From: Gracilariopsis chorda
Lineage: Eukaryota; Rhodophyta; Florideophyceae; Gracilariales; Gracilariaceae
Length of the DNA: 26,002 bases
Direction: 5' to 3'
Assembly (NCBI GenBank): GCA_003194525.1
Contig: NBIV01000617.1
Coordinates: 1-26,002, forward strand
In this document: piece by piece, positions 17,855-26,002 of the stretch
How the letters are laid out: every line of letters begins with the position of its first letter
How positions within the stretch are numbered: position 1 is the stretch's first letter
Made by a program: the position numbers and the translations under genes
Notes under the pieces: model-generated
The model's input: the letters and a program-made list of their open reading frames with translations, nothing else
Told to the model about the DNA's origin: nothing
Databases searched by the model: none

Positions 17855-19534
17855 ATGGCACGTATTCAAGCCATCACCGCTCTGTTCTTCACTTTGCTGG
17901 CTTTCGTAGCCGCTCAAGCTCCGAAGCCGTCTGGAGTTGGATCTGATAACATTAAGCCGCTTCCCCCAGCGAAGGATCCCAACGCTGTAGGTGTCGCCGA
18001 AGAATGTACTGGGATTGATATCAGAACGCTTTCTGGCAAGTGCACCTCCGCAGTTGATCCGTCCTTGGGAGAAGCTCGCCGTGCCCAGTTCAGCTATTTC
18101 GATGTCAACACCGTCGAATTCGAAGATGGTAATCTTCGCAGCCCGCGCTCCATTTCCAACATCGTCAGCAAGCAGGAAGGGGATACCACCAACTCCATGC
18201 GCCTCAACGAAATGTTCACTTTCTTTGGGCAGTTCATCGATCATGACTTCGCCCTCTCACCTTTCAGTGACCCCCGTGAGGAGGAGCCCATTGAGGTTCC
18301 CGAAGGCGATCCGGATCTAGACAAGCGTGAACTCGAGTTCGTCCGTTCCATGCGTGCTCCGGTTAATGACTCCACCAGTGTCGAACGCCCAATCACCGTG
18401 CTGTCTTCCGCGCTCGATCTTTCCAATGTCTATGGTGTTGAAGAAGAGCGCAACCAATTTTTGCGCGTTGCGAACTCATGCCGACTCAAGACCTCTCGAG
18501 GAAACCTTCTTCCTTTTAATACTGGTAATTTCGTGAATACTCCCAATACCTCCCCGGCTTTCTTCATTGCCGGAGATACCCGTGCTAGTGAGACCCCTAT
18601 GCTCACTGCCATGCACACCACCTGGGTCCGCGAACACAACAGGATCTGCGATCTGCTCGAAGACGCTTTCCCAAATTTTGAGGCCGAGAAGCAATACGAA
18701 ACCGCTCGTGCAATTAACATTGCGCAGTACCAAAAGATCATCTACGAGGAGTGGCTTCCAGCTATTCTCGGATCCACTCTCCCGGCCTACACTGGATACA
18801 AAAAGGAAGTCAACCCCACTGTCAGTCTGGAATTCACAACTGCGGCCTTCCGTCTTGGTCACACTCTCGTTGGAGAAGATGTAACTCGTATTGATAGCCG
18901 AGGAAATGAACTTCCCCCACGCCCAGCAGAGGATATGTTCTTCGTTCGCAGTGAGGAAATCTCTGCCGAGGAACTCGAGAACTTCATTCGAGGCGGCGCC
19001 ACAACCTCCGCCCAGGAAGTTGATGAGAAAGTTGTTGACACTTTGAGAAACTTTTTGTTCGAAAAACGTGGAGGAAGAAGAAGGTTTCGATCTCATTGCT
19101 CTCAACTTGCAGCGCAGTCGCGATCATCACGTCGCTAAGTTCAACGAATTGCGTGAACTCTTCCTTGGATCTCGTGCATCAAGCTTTGCACAGATTTCCA
19201 GCAACCCTACAACAGCGCGTAACCTTGAGTTGGCTTACGGAAATGTGGATAATGTTGAGGCCTGGATTGGTCTCATGGCTGAGGATAAAAACAGGGGTGT
19301 GGGTGTTGGCCGTACTCTTGAATCTCTGCTCAAGACGGAGTTCACCCGCCTCCGTGATGGGACCAGTTCTTCTATTTGCTCAGGAATCAGCTCCCCACTG
19401 AGGTGTTGAATGGGTTGCCCCGTGTCAGAAATGACATCTTTGGCAATAGGCCTTTGTTCAATCGCATCCTTCGACGAACTACTAGGATTGGAGCCCGTTT
19501 CCTTCCTTCAGGCCGAAATGCCTTTCGAGTTTAA
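17855..19534 (+). pseudogene. Secreted animal-type haem peroxidase paralogue with two frameshifts
   Basis: The same single-domain secreted peroxidase as the gene at 12509-14110, in the opposite orientation and highly similar. Signal peptide about residues 1-20, then a Pro/Lys-rich spacer not present in the paralogue. Active-site parts are present: GQFIDHD (D129, H130), the calcium loop LDLSNVYG, RASE (R243, E246), and proximal His336 in FRLGHTLV. The frame breaks near codon 404: the A-run at 19062-19066 has one A more than the paralogue's codons need. The next frame then carries NLQRSRDHH and continues to the G-run at 19359-19361, which is one G short. After that the original frame resumes and ends with NAFRV and a stop at 19532-19534. 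Both lesions are single bases in homopolymers and the rest is well conserved, so this is either a very recent pseudogene or an intact gene with sequence errors. As written it yields a 427-residue product lacking the C-terminal quarter. The start context AAAATGGCA matches the paralogue. Confidence 0.88.
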
Positions 19535-20730
19535 TGCTCTAAGGGCTGTACGCTTCCCCTCAACAGCGGCACTGGTACCATAATGACTCATTCACACTAC
19601 CAATTTTTGTCACAAAGAGCCTTTTAACATGATCCTCATGATCAGTTGAACGTACTATCTCATAAAACTTGATTATTGTAAGAACTGTTTGAACATATTC
19701 TGTAAGTAGTTTTCAATTACACTTTGCTTCAGAACTCTTTCCTCTAGAGAGTGATGTTCGTGTTCTGAGCAATACCGACAGTTGATGTTTACAAAAACTT
19801 GTTATTGGCAATGTTGTGGACTTCCAAACCCGAGCAGTAGGTTTTGAGGGGTTAGCGTCCTCTTCGGCTTATCACGGGACACTTATTATTCTCAAAGGTG
19901 ATTATTATTTTTAGATTATAATTGCCAGTGCGTTGTGAAGACAGTCGGCGCCAATTCGGGTCAACTATGATCACCTTGTTTGTTCTCTCTGTCGGTTGTT
20001 AAAGACGAATCAGGAAGTAAAACAGTTTTGAGACAAAAAGCTTGAGTTGTGGCACACATCACCAAATACGAAGGCTTGATGGCCTTTGTCAGAGCGGACA
20101 TAAAAAGACGTCATTATTTGTTTCTAGAGCAATCGATTAGTTCACTCGCTTCGAACTTGCAAGAATCTTCGCACAACTTGGCAGTTTTTGGATGCTTAGA
20201 ATCGTGCATTTCCTTCATTTGGTTGGTTAGAAAATATTGTATGCATGTTAAGAATTGGATTTGTACTTAAAGAACGCATCATGTAGAGGTCAAAACAAAC
20301 AGGACCAATCCCGTTTATTGTAGTCTTACCTACTATACTACAAGCCAAACAAAGAATCTGTACTTCAAAATGTGTATAACAAAACCACCTTAGCTCTCAT
20401 TTGACGTGAAAACAAGGGCTTGTTATGTAAATACTTCTTACTATCTTGAGATTACATGCAGTTTTGATCTCAATGACAAAGCAGCGCTGATGAGTACGGA
20501 GGCCCTATTTTTGGAAAAATAAGGTTGATGTAAGAGAGTACGTGCTGGAGACTCTCGTTTACAATAAAAGTCAGTTTACAAAGTATGAGTCCCCCTTCTC
20601 CTCTGCTAGCTTGAGAAAGAGCTCCTCTTTAAGTACTATGTCAGAGTTCACTTTCGAATGGACGCGAACTCTTGAATTTGAATTGGTGGTCGTGTTTTCG
20701 AAGGAACGGGTTTGCAGTATTCTATTGCAC
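19535..20730. other. AT-rich stretch without a recognisable gene
   Basis: About 1.2 kb between the peroxidase and the end of the chromovirus relic. The right part probably includes the tail and 3' LTR of that minus-strand element. A purine-rich tract on the minus strand (20590-20604) is a possible polypurine tract, and TGTAAACTG read leftward from 20580 is a possible LTR start. I could not find the other LTR end. No coding frame of note. Confidence 0.35.
20590..20604 (-). other. Possible polypurine tract of the chromovirus relic
   Basis: Minus strand reads AGAGGAGAAGGGGGA, about 125 bases after the chromodomain stop codon. A ten-base gap separates it from the nearest TGT that could begin an LTR, which is longer than usual, so the assignment is weak. 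Confidence 0.3.
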
Positions 20731-22474
20731 TCACCCCTGTTTTGAAGTCAACGACCTCGGAGATCTATCAAATTTGCTGATCAGCTCTTGACAGTTCTTT
20801 AGTTCCGACTTTGGCATCCAAATTGCTTCTTCAGGACTGCCCCCTTCAAATTGAACCAAGTAGTATAATTTGCGTTTTTGCCGGCGTTTGTCCAAAATGT
20901 TAATAACCTCCTCTTCTATGGTACCTTCAGTGTCGATTATTACTGAAAGTGAAGAACTGTCTTCTTTGTGCCGTACAAACCTTTTTAGTTTTGATACGTG
21001 AAAAACACTATGAGCCTTTTCATGGTGGGTGGCAGCTCGATTTGATACGTTACGGGTCCCAAGATCTTCTGAACTGCAAAGGGACCCAGAAATTTAGGTT
21101 GACATTTTTTTCTGGTAAATCACTTCTTGCTGATATTCCAGTTCCTGCAACTCGAAGTAGAACAAGATCACCAACAGAAAATTTTGAATCACTGCGGTTT
21201 CTATTTGCATAGAACGTTTGATTAGAGACTGCATTTCTGCGATTATGTCTTGCCAGTTGTCTGAATACTTTTCGTGCTAAAATGTCGTCGAAAGCTGTTT
21301 GGCACTGAGTTTTGCATTCTTCAAGATGTCTTGTGAGGTCTGAGTGCGGAATTCTTCCAAGGTCTACTTCAAAGAGAGAGAGGCCGGTGCTTTTGTTTTA
21401 GAGTCATTATACTCGTATTCCAACTCACTCAGCATACGGTCCAGTTGTTCGGATGCTTTTGAATGCAATGGCGCAACATTTGTATAAGAATGTGGATCAT
21501 ATTCTCTGACTATCCATCTGTCTGTGGATGATCTTTCGTCGCCAACATTAAGCTCGACGTTCAATAATATCAGCTTATTTTCTCTGAAGTAGTTTGATTT
21601 GAACAGTGAGTCTTGATCTAAAATTATCTTTCTTTGGCATACCATGTTTAGAAAAGACGTGGTATATGAAAAGACATACAAATTCCGGTGTCTTGACTGT
21701 CTTTTTGATTGGGATGAATATTATACGCTTCGATAGCTTTTCCACTACCACCACTACACAATCATATCCTGAGTCGGTTGTAGGAAATCCGGTTACAAAA
21801 TCTTTCGTGATCAATTCCCAGGTTCTGCCCGGTATTTCATGAGGTTGCAGTAATCCTTGCCGTACTGTGTTTGCGTTTTTGTTGGTTTGACATTCAAAGC
21901 AAGATGAGACATATTTCTGGATATGCTTGTACATCTTTTCCCAGTAAAAATGTCTAGATGAACTGTAGTACGTTTTATACGTAGAAAAGTGTGCTGGCTT
22001 ATGCATCATCTGGATGACCTTATTTCGCAATTTTGAATCGTTTGGTATGTACATTCGTCTAGTACCAGACCCAATCCAGTATAGAACGCCTGGTTGGAAA
22101 CAGTAATTCCGATAATAACTTCCGTTCTTTGTATGAGGGGATCCTTCATGTCCCTTATCACACTCAATGGATCTTGGGTCCACTGGTCCGTCTCTAATGC
22201 TCTTTTGACTTCCGTAATAATTCCGAGCTCTCGGAGAGGTAGGGCTCTAAATTGTACTCGTGACACACAAGGACTTTGGGCGTCTGCTGCAGCGTTCTTT
22301 TACCCGGCGATATGTATGACTTGAAAGCCAAAGCTTTTGTACTTCGTCAAGCCAACGCATCTGTCGTCCTGAAAGTTTTGATTTCGACTGTAGGTGCAAC
22401 AGAGTGATGAAGAACTGTGCAACAGAGGATTTGAAACTGTGCAACATTATGATAAGGAGCCTTGCAATGGCCAC
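20731..22474 (-). pseudogene. Chromovirus (Ty3/gypsy) pol relic: RNase H end, integrase, chromodomain
   Basis: Read on the minus strand from 22474. The end of RNase H is visible (LSGRQMRWLDE, then after a frameshift the AADA motif in place of ADALSR). Next comes an integrase zinc domain with HKPAH and CFECQ, in the open frame 21575-22183. The core has its first Asp at 21800-21802 (KDFVTGFP). After a frameshift come the second Asp at 21610-21612 (LDQDS) and the HPQTDG-x-SEN motif with Glu at 21504-21506, where an in-frame stop (21510-21512) replaces the usual Gln. A GPVTYQIELP module and a chromodomain follow, ending at a stop at 20731. At least three frameshifts and one stop make it inactive. 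Its 5' part is missing because another gypsy element begins at 22475; gag, protease and RT may lie beyond the window. Confidence 0.82.
20760..20945 (-). other. Chromodomain at the integrase C-terminus of the relic
   Basis: On the minus strand the frame reads EEEVINILDKRR, KLYYLVQFEGG, PEEAIWMPKSEL and NCQELISKF in order. This is the beta-beta-beta-alpha pattern of a chromodomain, at the usual place in chromoviruses. These domains steer integration to particular chromatin. The aromatic cage looks incomplete: no Tyr in the first strand, Phe instead of Trp in the second, and Gly at the third position. This recalls the group II chromodomains of plant chromoviruses. Confidence 0.75.
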
Positions 22475-22494
22475 TGTATCCTAACGATCCAAAA

Positions 22495-22680
22495 TGTATC
22501 GTGGCAAAGATGGGCAGTGTTTTAGTCGCCGCGCTAGTCTAACGATCCCAAGTGTATCGTGGCGGAGACGGACAGTGCTCGATCGCTTAATGTATCGGCA
22601 GAGATGGGGGGGGGGTGCTCCATACATGTGTACGGCTGTTGTATCGAAAATATGGCAGAGGACAGTGCTAAAGCGATACA
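22495..22680 (+). repeat. Degenerate tandem repeats inside the LTR
   Basis: The phrase TGTATCG recurs at 22495, 22553, 22591 and 22640, each time followed after a few bases by a GGCA/GGCGG-AGA-type stretch and usually by GGACAGTGCT or a close variant. Spacing is 58, 38 and 49 bases. The first two units also share AACGATCC before the phrase. All lie upstream of the TATA box, so they may be promoter or enhancer units. Confidence 0.55.
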
Positions 22681-22726
22681 TGAGTCAGCATAGAGAAGAC
22701 AACAGAGAGAGAGACGGGAGGAACAG

Positions 22727-22734
22727 TATATATA
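22727..22734 (+). promoter_or_regulatory. TATA box of the second gypsy LTR
   Basis: TATATATA, 85 bases before the LTR end and about 62 bases before AATAAA, a compact promoter and polyadenylation arrangement usual for short LTRs. Confidence 0.5.
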
Positions 22735-22819
22735 GCCATCGGGAGGAGCAATCAATGTGCTAGCGTGGAGAGGCATCGACCGTTCGGAGAACACAAATAA
22801 ACAATATCGTCTGCTACAG

Positions 22820-22834
22820 TGGTAGCATCGCTAC
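22820..22834 (+). other. Candidate primer-binding site of the second gypsy element
   Basis: TGGTAGCATCGCTAC starts one base after the LTR end and begins with TGG. The gag start codon follows at 22850. The tRNA it would pair with was not identified. Confidence 0.45.
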
Positions 22835-22849
22835 TTTGCAACTATCACC

Positions 22850-23707
22850 ATGTCTGGCCCTCCGCAAACCTCATCGCCTATTAACGTTGACGGTTCTCAT
22901 CAGAGCACGGATGGGTTGTCCGTGTCTGAGTCGATCAATTTGAAGCTCAACAAACCCGAAGTGTTCAATGGTAAACGCGATTACCTGGTGGTGAACACTT
23001 GGTTGTACAAGGTAGAACAGTACTTCACCTTGATTCAGTTGGCAAATCAGAATGCGCCTCTCAGTGACAGTAACAAAGTCACGTATGCTACTACTCTTTT
23101 GACGGAAACTGCTGCTATCTGGTGGTATACCACGTTGAAGTCGAACAATGCGCCACAGACATGGAGCACGTTTATGCACGCTATAGAAAGGAATTCGTCC
23201 CAGACGATCATGAACGAAGAGCTCGAGACTTTCTTTGAGAGTGCAAACAGAAGATGAGTTTGTCAAGCTATCTTTCCGAGTTTCGCAATATCATTCTCAC
23301 TATCCCGGATATGAGTTCTAGCGAAAAGTGGGATAAATTTGTAAGCGGATTGAAACCGAAAATACAATTCGAAGTCCGAAAATCAAATTGTGTGGATTTC
23401 GAAGAGTCGAGTAAGATTGCCATGCGCGTCGAAGCTGCCTTTAAGGGTGTTTCGATCGATGGTTCTGGATCTAGTAGCCGATGGTATGGAAATTGGAAAT
23501 ATTGAGAGTAGAGGCGAAGATGCTCGAGGCAAGCAGCGACTGATGGAAATCCGTAATAATGCATGCTTTATGTGCCACAAGGCCGGATGCCGTCCTTGGG
23601 AGCATCGAAAGGGTAAAGCCTCGGGACTTTTGAAGATATCAAATGCGGAGACAGATCTCTCTGCAGGTGATGATGATAAGTTAGACTCAGATAGTTCGGA
23701 AAACTAA
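22850..23707 (+). pseudogene. Gag of the second gypsy element, broken
   Basis: It begins with ATG shortly after the primer-binding site. Residues 30-135 resemble the retrotransposon gag domain (NTWLYKVEQYF, then TETAAIWWYTTL). A frameshift near 23175 moves the RRARDFL segment into another frame, which meets a stop at about 23233. It then continues as MSLSSYLSEF, IPDMSS and FVSGLKPKIQ, the rest of the same domain (open frame 23254-23505). A further shift leads to a knuckle-like motif, CFMCHKAGCRPWEH (23564-23605), with spacing CX2CX4CX4H instead of the usual CX2CX4HX4C. An acidic tail ends at 23707. It cannot make a full protein as written. Confidence 0.8.
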
Positions 23708-23736
23708 AGAGTCCTTCCAGAATCAATTCGAACACG

Positions 23737-26002
23737 TTGGAAGGACGTGATTTGTTATTGCACGTGTCTATGCAAAACCAGTTAGTCAATCACTCTGGCA
23801 ATGTTCCGTGCGTTCCGTTACTCGTCTCCAATGGATCTTTAAATGGGAGAAAAGCGCGAGTGTTGAAAGACGATGGTTGCAATACGAATGTGGTCTCGCG
23901 AAGTTTCGTGCAGCGGAATCGTGCGTTTCTCCAATTGCAAGCGGCACAAGTTCAAGTTCACCACTCTCGTTCGGATTCTACAGAACATGGGACAGAAATG
24001 GTGGTCATGGCCTTGTACGCATCAATGGATATGATTATCGCAGCAATTTCATTGTCGCCGACTGCCGGTACGATGTATTGTTAGGAATGCCGTGGCATAC
24101 GGATGCAAAGCCAGTGGTGGATTACGACAGGAGATGGGTTTCGGTTTGCAATAATTTGTTGAAGGCTAAGGAGGTCAGCAGAAATGGAGAATTGTCGGTT
24201 TCTAACATTGGCGTCAAGAAATTCCGACGAATGCTGCGAAGTCCTCCGAAAGGTACGGAGTTTTATCGACTGGTTCCTTCAAACGCTGATTTGAATTTGA
24301 GCTCAGTACTTGAAGCTACTTTGAATTCCAGTACAGCAAAGGAGGCCTTGCTTGATGCTGATGACCCAGAAGTTCGGTCTTTGTTGAAAGAATTCTCCGA
24401 CATATTTCAAGAAGAGTTGCCTCCAGGGCTACCACCAATAAGAACGGTGGATCACGAAATTTGTACAGAACGAGACGTCCGTCCGCCTCATAGACCGCTT
24501 TACCAGCTGTCCCCATCCAAGTTGATGGCAGCAAAGGAATATGTCGATAAACTCTTGCGAAGTGGCAAAATCCGCCCGAATCGATCACCGTGTGGTGCCC
24601 CTCTCTTTTTGTTAAGGAACCTGGCCTCTCTGCGAGATGTCGTCAACTATCTTGGTTTGAATCGGATAACAAAGAGAAACAATGCCCGCACCCCAGGGCA
24701 GATGAAATGTATGACAGGCTGGGGGCAAGCTCGTTTCTTTTCCAAGCTAGATCTAAAAACTGGCTTTCATCAGATCGGCATGAAGCCAGAGGACATTGAG
24801 AAGACGGCCTTTAACACCAAGTACGGCCAGTTCGAATTTTGGTTATGCCCATGGGTTTGTGCAACGCACCGGCAACATTTCAGACACTAATGAAAGGTGT
24901 TTTGCATGATAATTGATAAGTTCGTGGTCGTTTATATCGATGATCTGCTTATATACAGCAATTCTCGTGAGCAACATCTGGAGCATATCCGGGCTGTACT
25001 CTCTCGTCTGCGTGCTAACAAGCTGTACGTTTCACCTAAGAAATGCATCTTTATGACACAGGAAACAGAGTTCCTTGGTCTACTTGTAAGTAGCGAAGGA
25101 TTGCGTGTAAACCCAGCTAAGGTTGAAGTCGTGCAGAACTGGCCTCGCCCGATATCTCTCACCGAACTTCGAAATTCCTTGGGCCTTGTTCAGTTCTTTC
25201 GACGTTTTATAAAGAACTTCTCGCTACGCGCGGCACCCTTAACGCGTCTAACTCAGAACAGAAACGGAATCAAGTCATGGGACGGAGCCGCAGCGTCTGC
25301 CTTCAAAGATTTGAAGACTGCTCTCACGGCCCCAATCCTTGTTCCCCGGATTGGAACAAAGTGTTCCGTCTTCATATTGATGCTTTACAACTGGCAATTG
25401 GGGCTACGCTGACACAGATGGATACAAACCACCGCGACCGTGTCATCGCATACATGTCACGCAAGCTCTCTCCAGCGGAGCAAAACTATACTGCCAATGA
25501 ACGGGAACTGTTGGCATTGGTCTTTTCACTTCAGAGATTTCGTTGCTACTTGGAGGGTAGCACCTTTGATGTCATGACGGACAACCAAGTGGTGAAGAAC
25601 TTCATGCACAAGAAGAGCATCAATAAGGCGGGAAGCCCGATGGCTAGATGTCCTTGCGTCTTTCAACATCCGAGATGTCTCGCTAACGCCCGGCCGCATT
25701 CATGTTTTGGGTGATTCTTTGTCTCGTAATCGGCATGAATTAGAGGTGCTCAACACGTCATATTCAGCTCCAATATTCACGGACCTGGAACAGGACTTAC
25801 GAAGCTACGAATCCGATCAGATATTTGGCCCTATTGTGAGTGCCTTGCAAGGAGCCTGGCCGTCTTGTAGGAAGCAGCGTCGACGTCTTGAACACCTTCT
25901 TGAGTCATTTTCGATCAAGGAAAATTTACTGTTGTACAAAGGAAAGGTGTGTGTTTCCCATGAAGGCAAGACGTTCCGTTCTGGAAATGGCACATGACTG
26001 TC
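23737..26002 (+). pseudogene. Pol of the second gypsy element (protease, RT, RNase H, integrase start), broken
   Basis: The protease active site reads LKDDGCNTNVVS, with DDG at 23869-23877. Its second half, YDVLLGMPWH, follows after a frameshift (open frame 23808-24890). Reverse transcriptase includes GAPLFL, LRDVVNYLGLNRITKRNNA, FSKLDLKTGFHQI and then, after another break, YIDD at 24933-24944 and FLGLLVSSEG. RNase H follows with HIDALQLAIGA (Asp), NERELLALV (Glu) and MTDNQ (Asp), ending in VLGDSLSR near 25715. A linker then leads towards the integrase zinc domain, where the window ends. At least four frameshifts separate the open pieces (23808-24890, 24897-25412, 25277-25714, 25707 onward). 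The RT-RNase H-integrase order makes it Ty3/gypsy. Confidence 0.85.

Larger units (their letters stand above)
22475..22818 (+). repeat. LTR of the second Ty3/gypsy family, 344 bp
   Basis: It begins TGTATC and ends GCTACA, giving a TGTA...TACA inverted end pair. It lies exactly between the broken chromovirus and a TGG-starting primer-binding site followed by gag. It contains degenerate internal repeats, a TATA box (22727-22734) and AATAAA at 22796-22801. The second LTR is outside the window, so the ends rest on these internal signs only. Confidence 0.65.
22475..26002 (+). mobile_element. Second Ty3/gypsy retrotransposon, cut by the window's right edge
   Basis: LTR, primer-binding site, gag, protease, reverse transcriptase, RNase H and the beginning of integrase lie in order. 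The family differs from the left-hand one: short LTR, separate gag chemistry, DDG protease and no similarity in the LTR. It is decayed by several frameshifts and stops. It interrupts the RNase H region of the opposite-strand chromovirus, so it is the younger of the two. Confidence 0.85.

Noticed and set aside
24932..25162. Minus-strand frame over the YIDD region of the second gypsy pol
   Set aside because: Antisense shadow of reverse transcriptase.

Overview
This is a eukaryotic, retroelement-dominated window. It holds two animal-type haem peroxidase genes in an inverted (head-to-head) pair, with retrotransposons packed on both sides. No bacterial operon structure is present. The genes that can be read are uninterrupted by introns, and the Ty3/gypsy, Ty1/copia and chromovirus-like elements are layered into one another. 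Intron-poor genes, secreted animal-type haem peroxidases and many LTR retrotransposons together suggest a multicellular red alga (Chondrus-like). That taxonomic guess rests on recollection of the families and could not be tested here.

Left flank (1-10506): a tandem Ty3/gypsy array. Copy A (1-3718) enters from beyond the window and is riddled with one- and two-base indels. Copy B has one unbroken gag-pro-pol reading frame (4815-9398, 1527 codons) between two 1066-bp LTRs (3761-4826 and 9441-10506) that differ at about 11 substitutions and 2 single-base indels. The middle LTR serves both copies. Each LTR has a TATA box and a pair of related 22-nt hairpins. The gag-pol start codon lies 12 bases inside the LTR end, so the primer-binding site is translated. 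The array sits inside the protease region of an older Ty1/copia relic on the minus strand (about 10507-11390).

Centre (11391-19534): a minus-strand, intact, secreted haem peroxidase (12509-14110), a 3.7-kb gene-poor spacer, and a plus-strand paralogue (17855-19534) with two single-base frameshifts in homopolymer runs. Each has a TATA-like box upstream and the same AAAATGGCA-type start context. The spacer holds a cluster of ACGTG/CACGTG motifs, including a perfect 16-base palindrome.

Right flank (19535-26002): about 1.2 kb with no recognisable gene, then a decayed minus-strand chromovirus (20731-22474: end of RNase H, integrase, chromodomain). Its RNase H region is interrupted by a second, plus-strand Ty3/gypsy family (22475 to window end). 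That element has a short LTR with degenerate internal repeats, a broken gag with an unusual Cys-Cys-Cys-His knuckle, and a broken pol with a DDG protease motif. No tRNA, rRNA or CRISPR array was seen.

I did not find a convincing new multi-gene system. The points most worth a second look are the LTR twin hairpins and in-LTR start codon, the error-like profile of copy A, the peroxidase frameshifts, the G-box palindrome, and the CCCH knuckle and DDG protease of the right-hand gypsy family.
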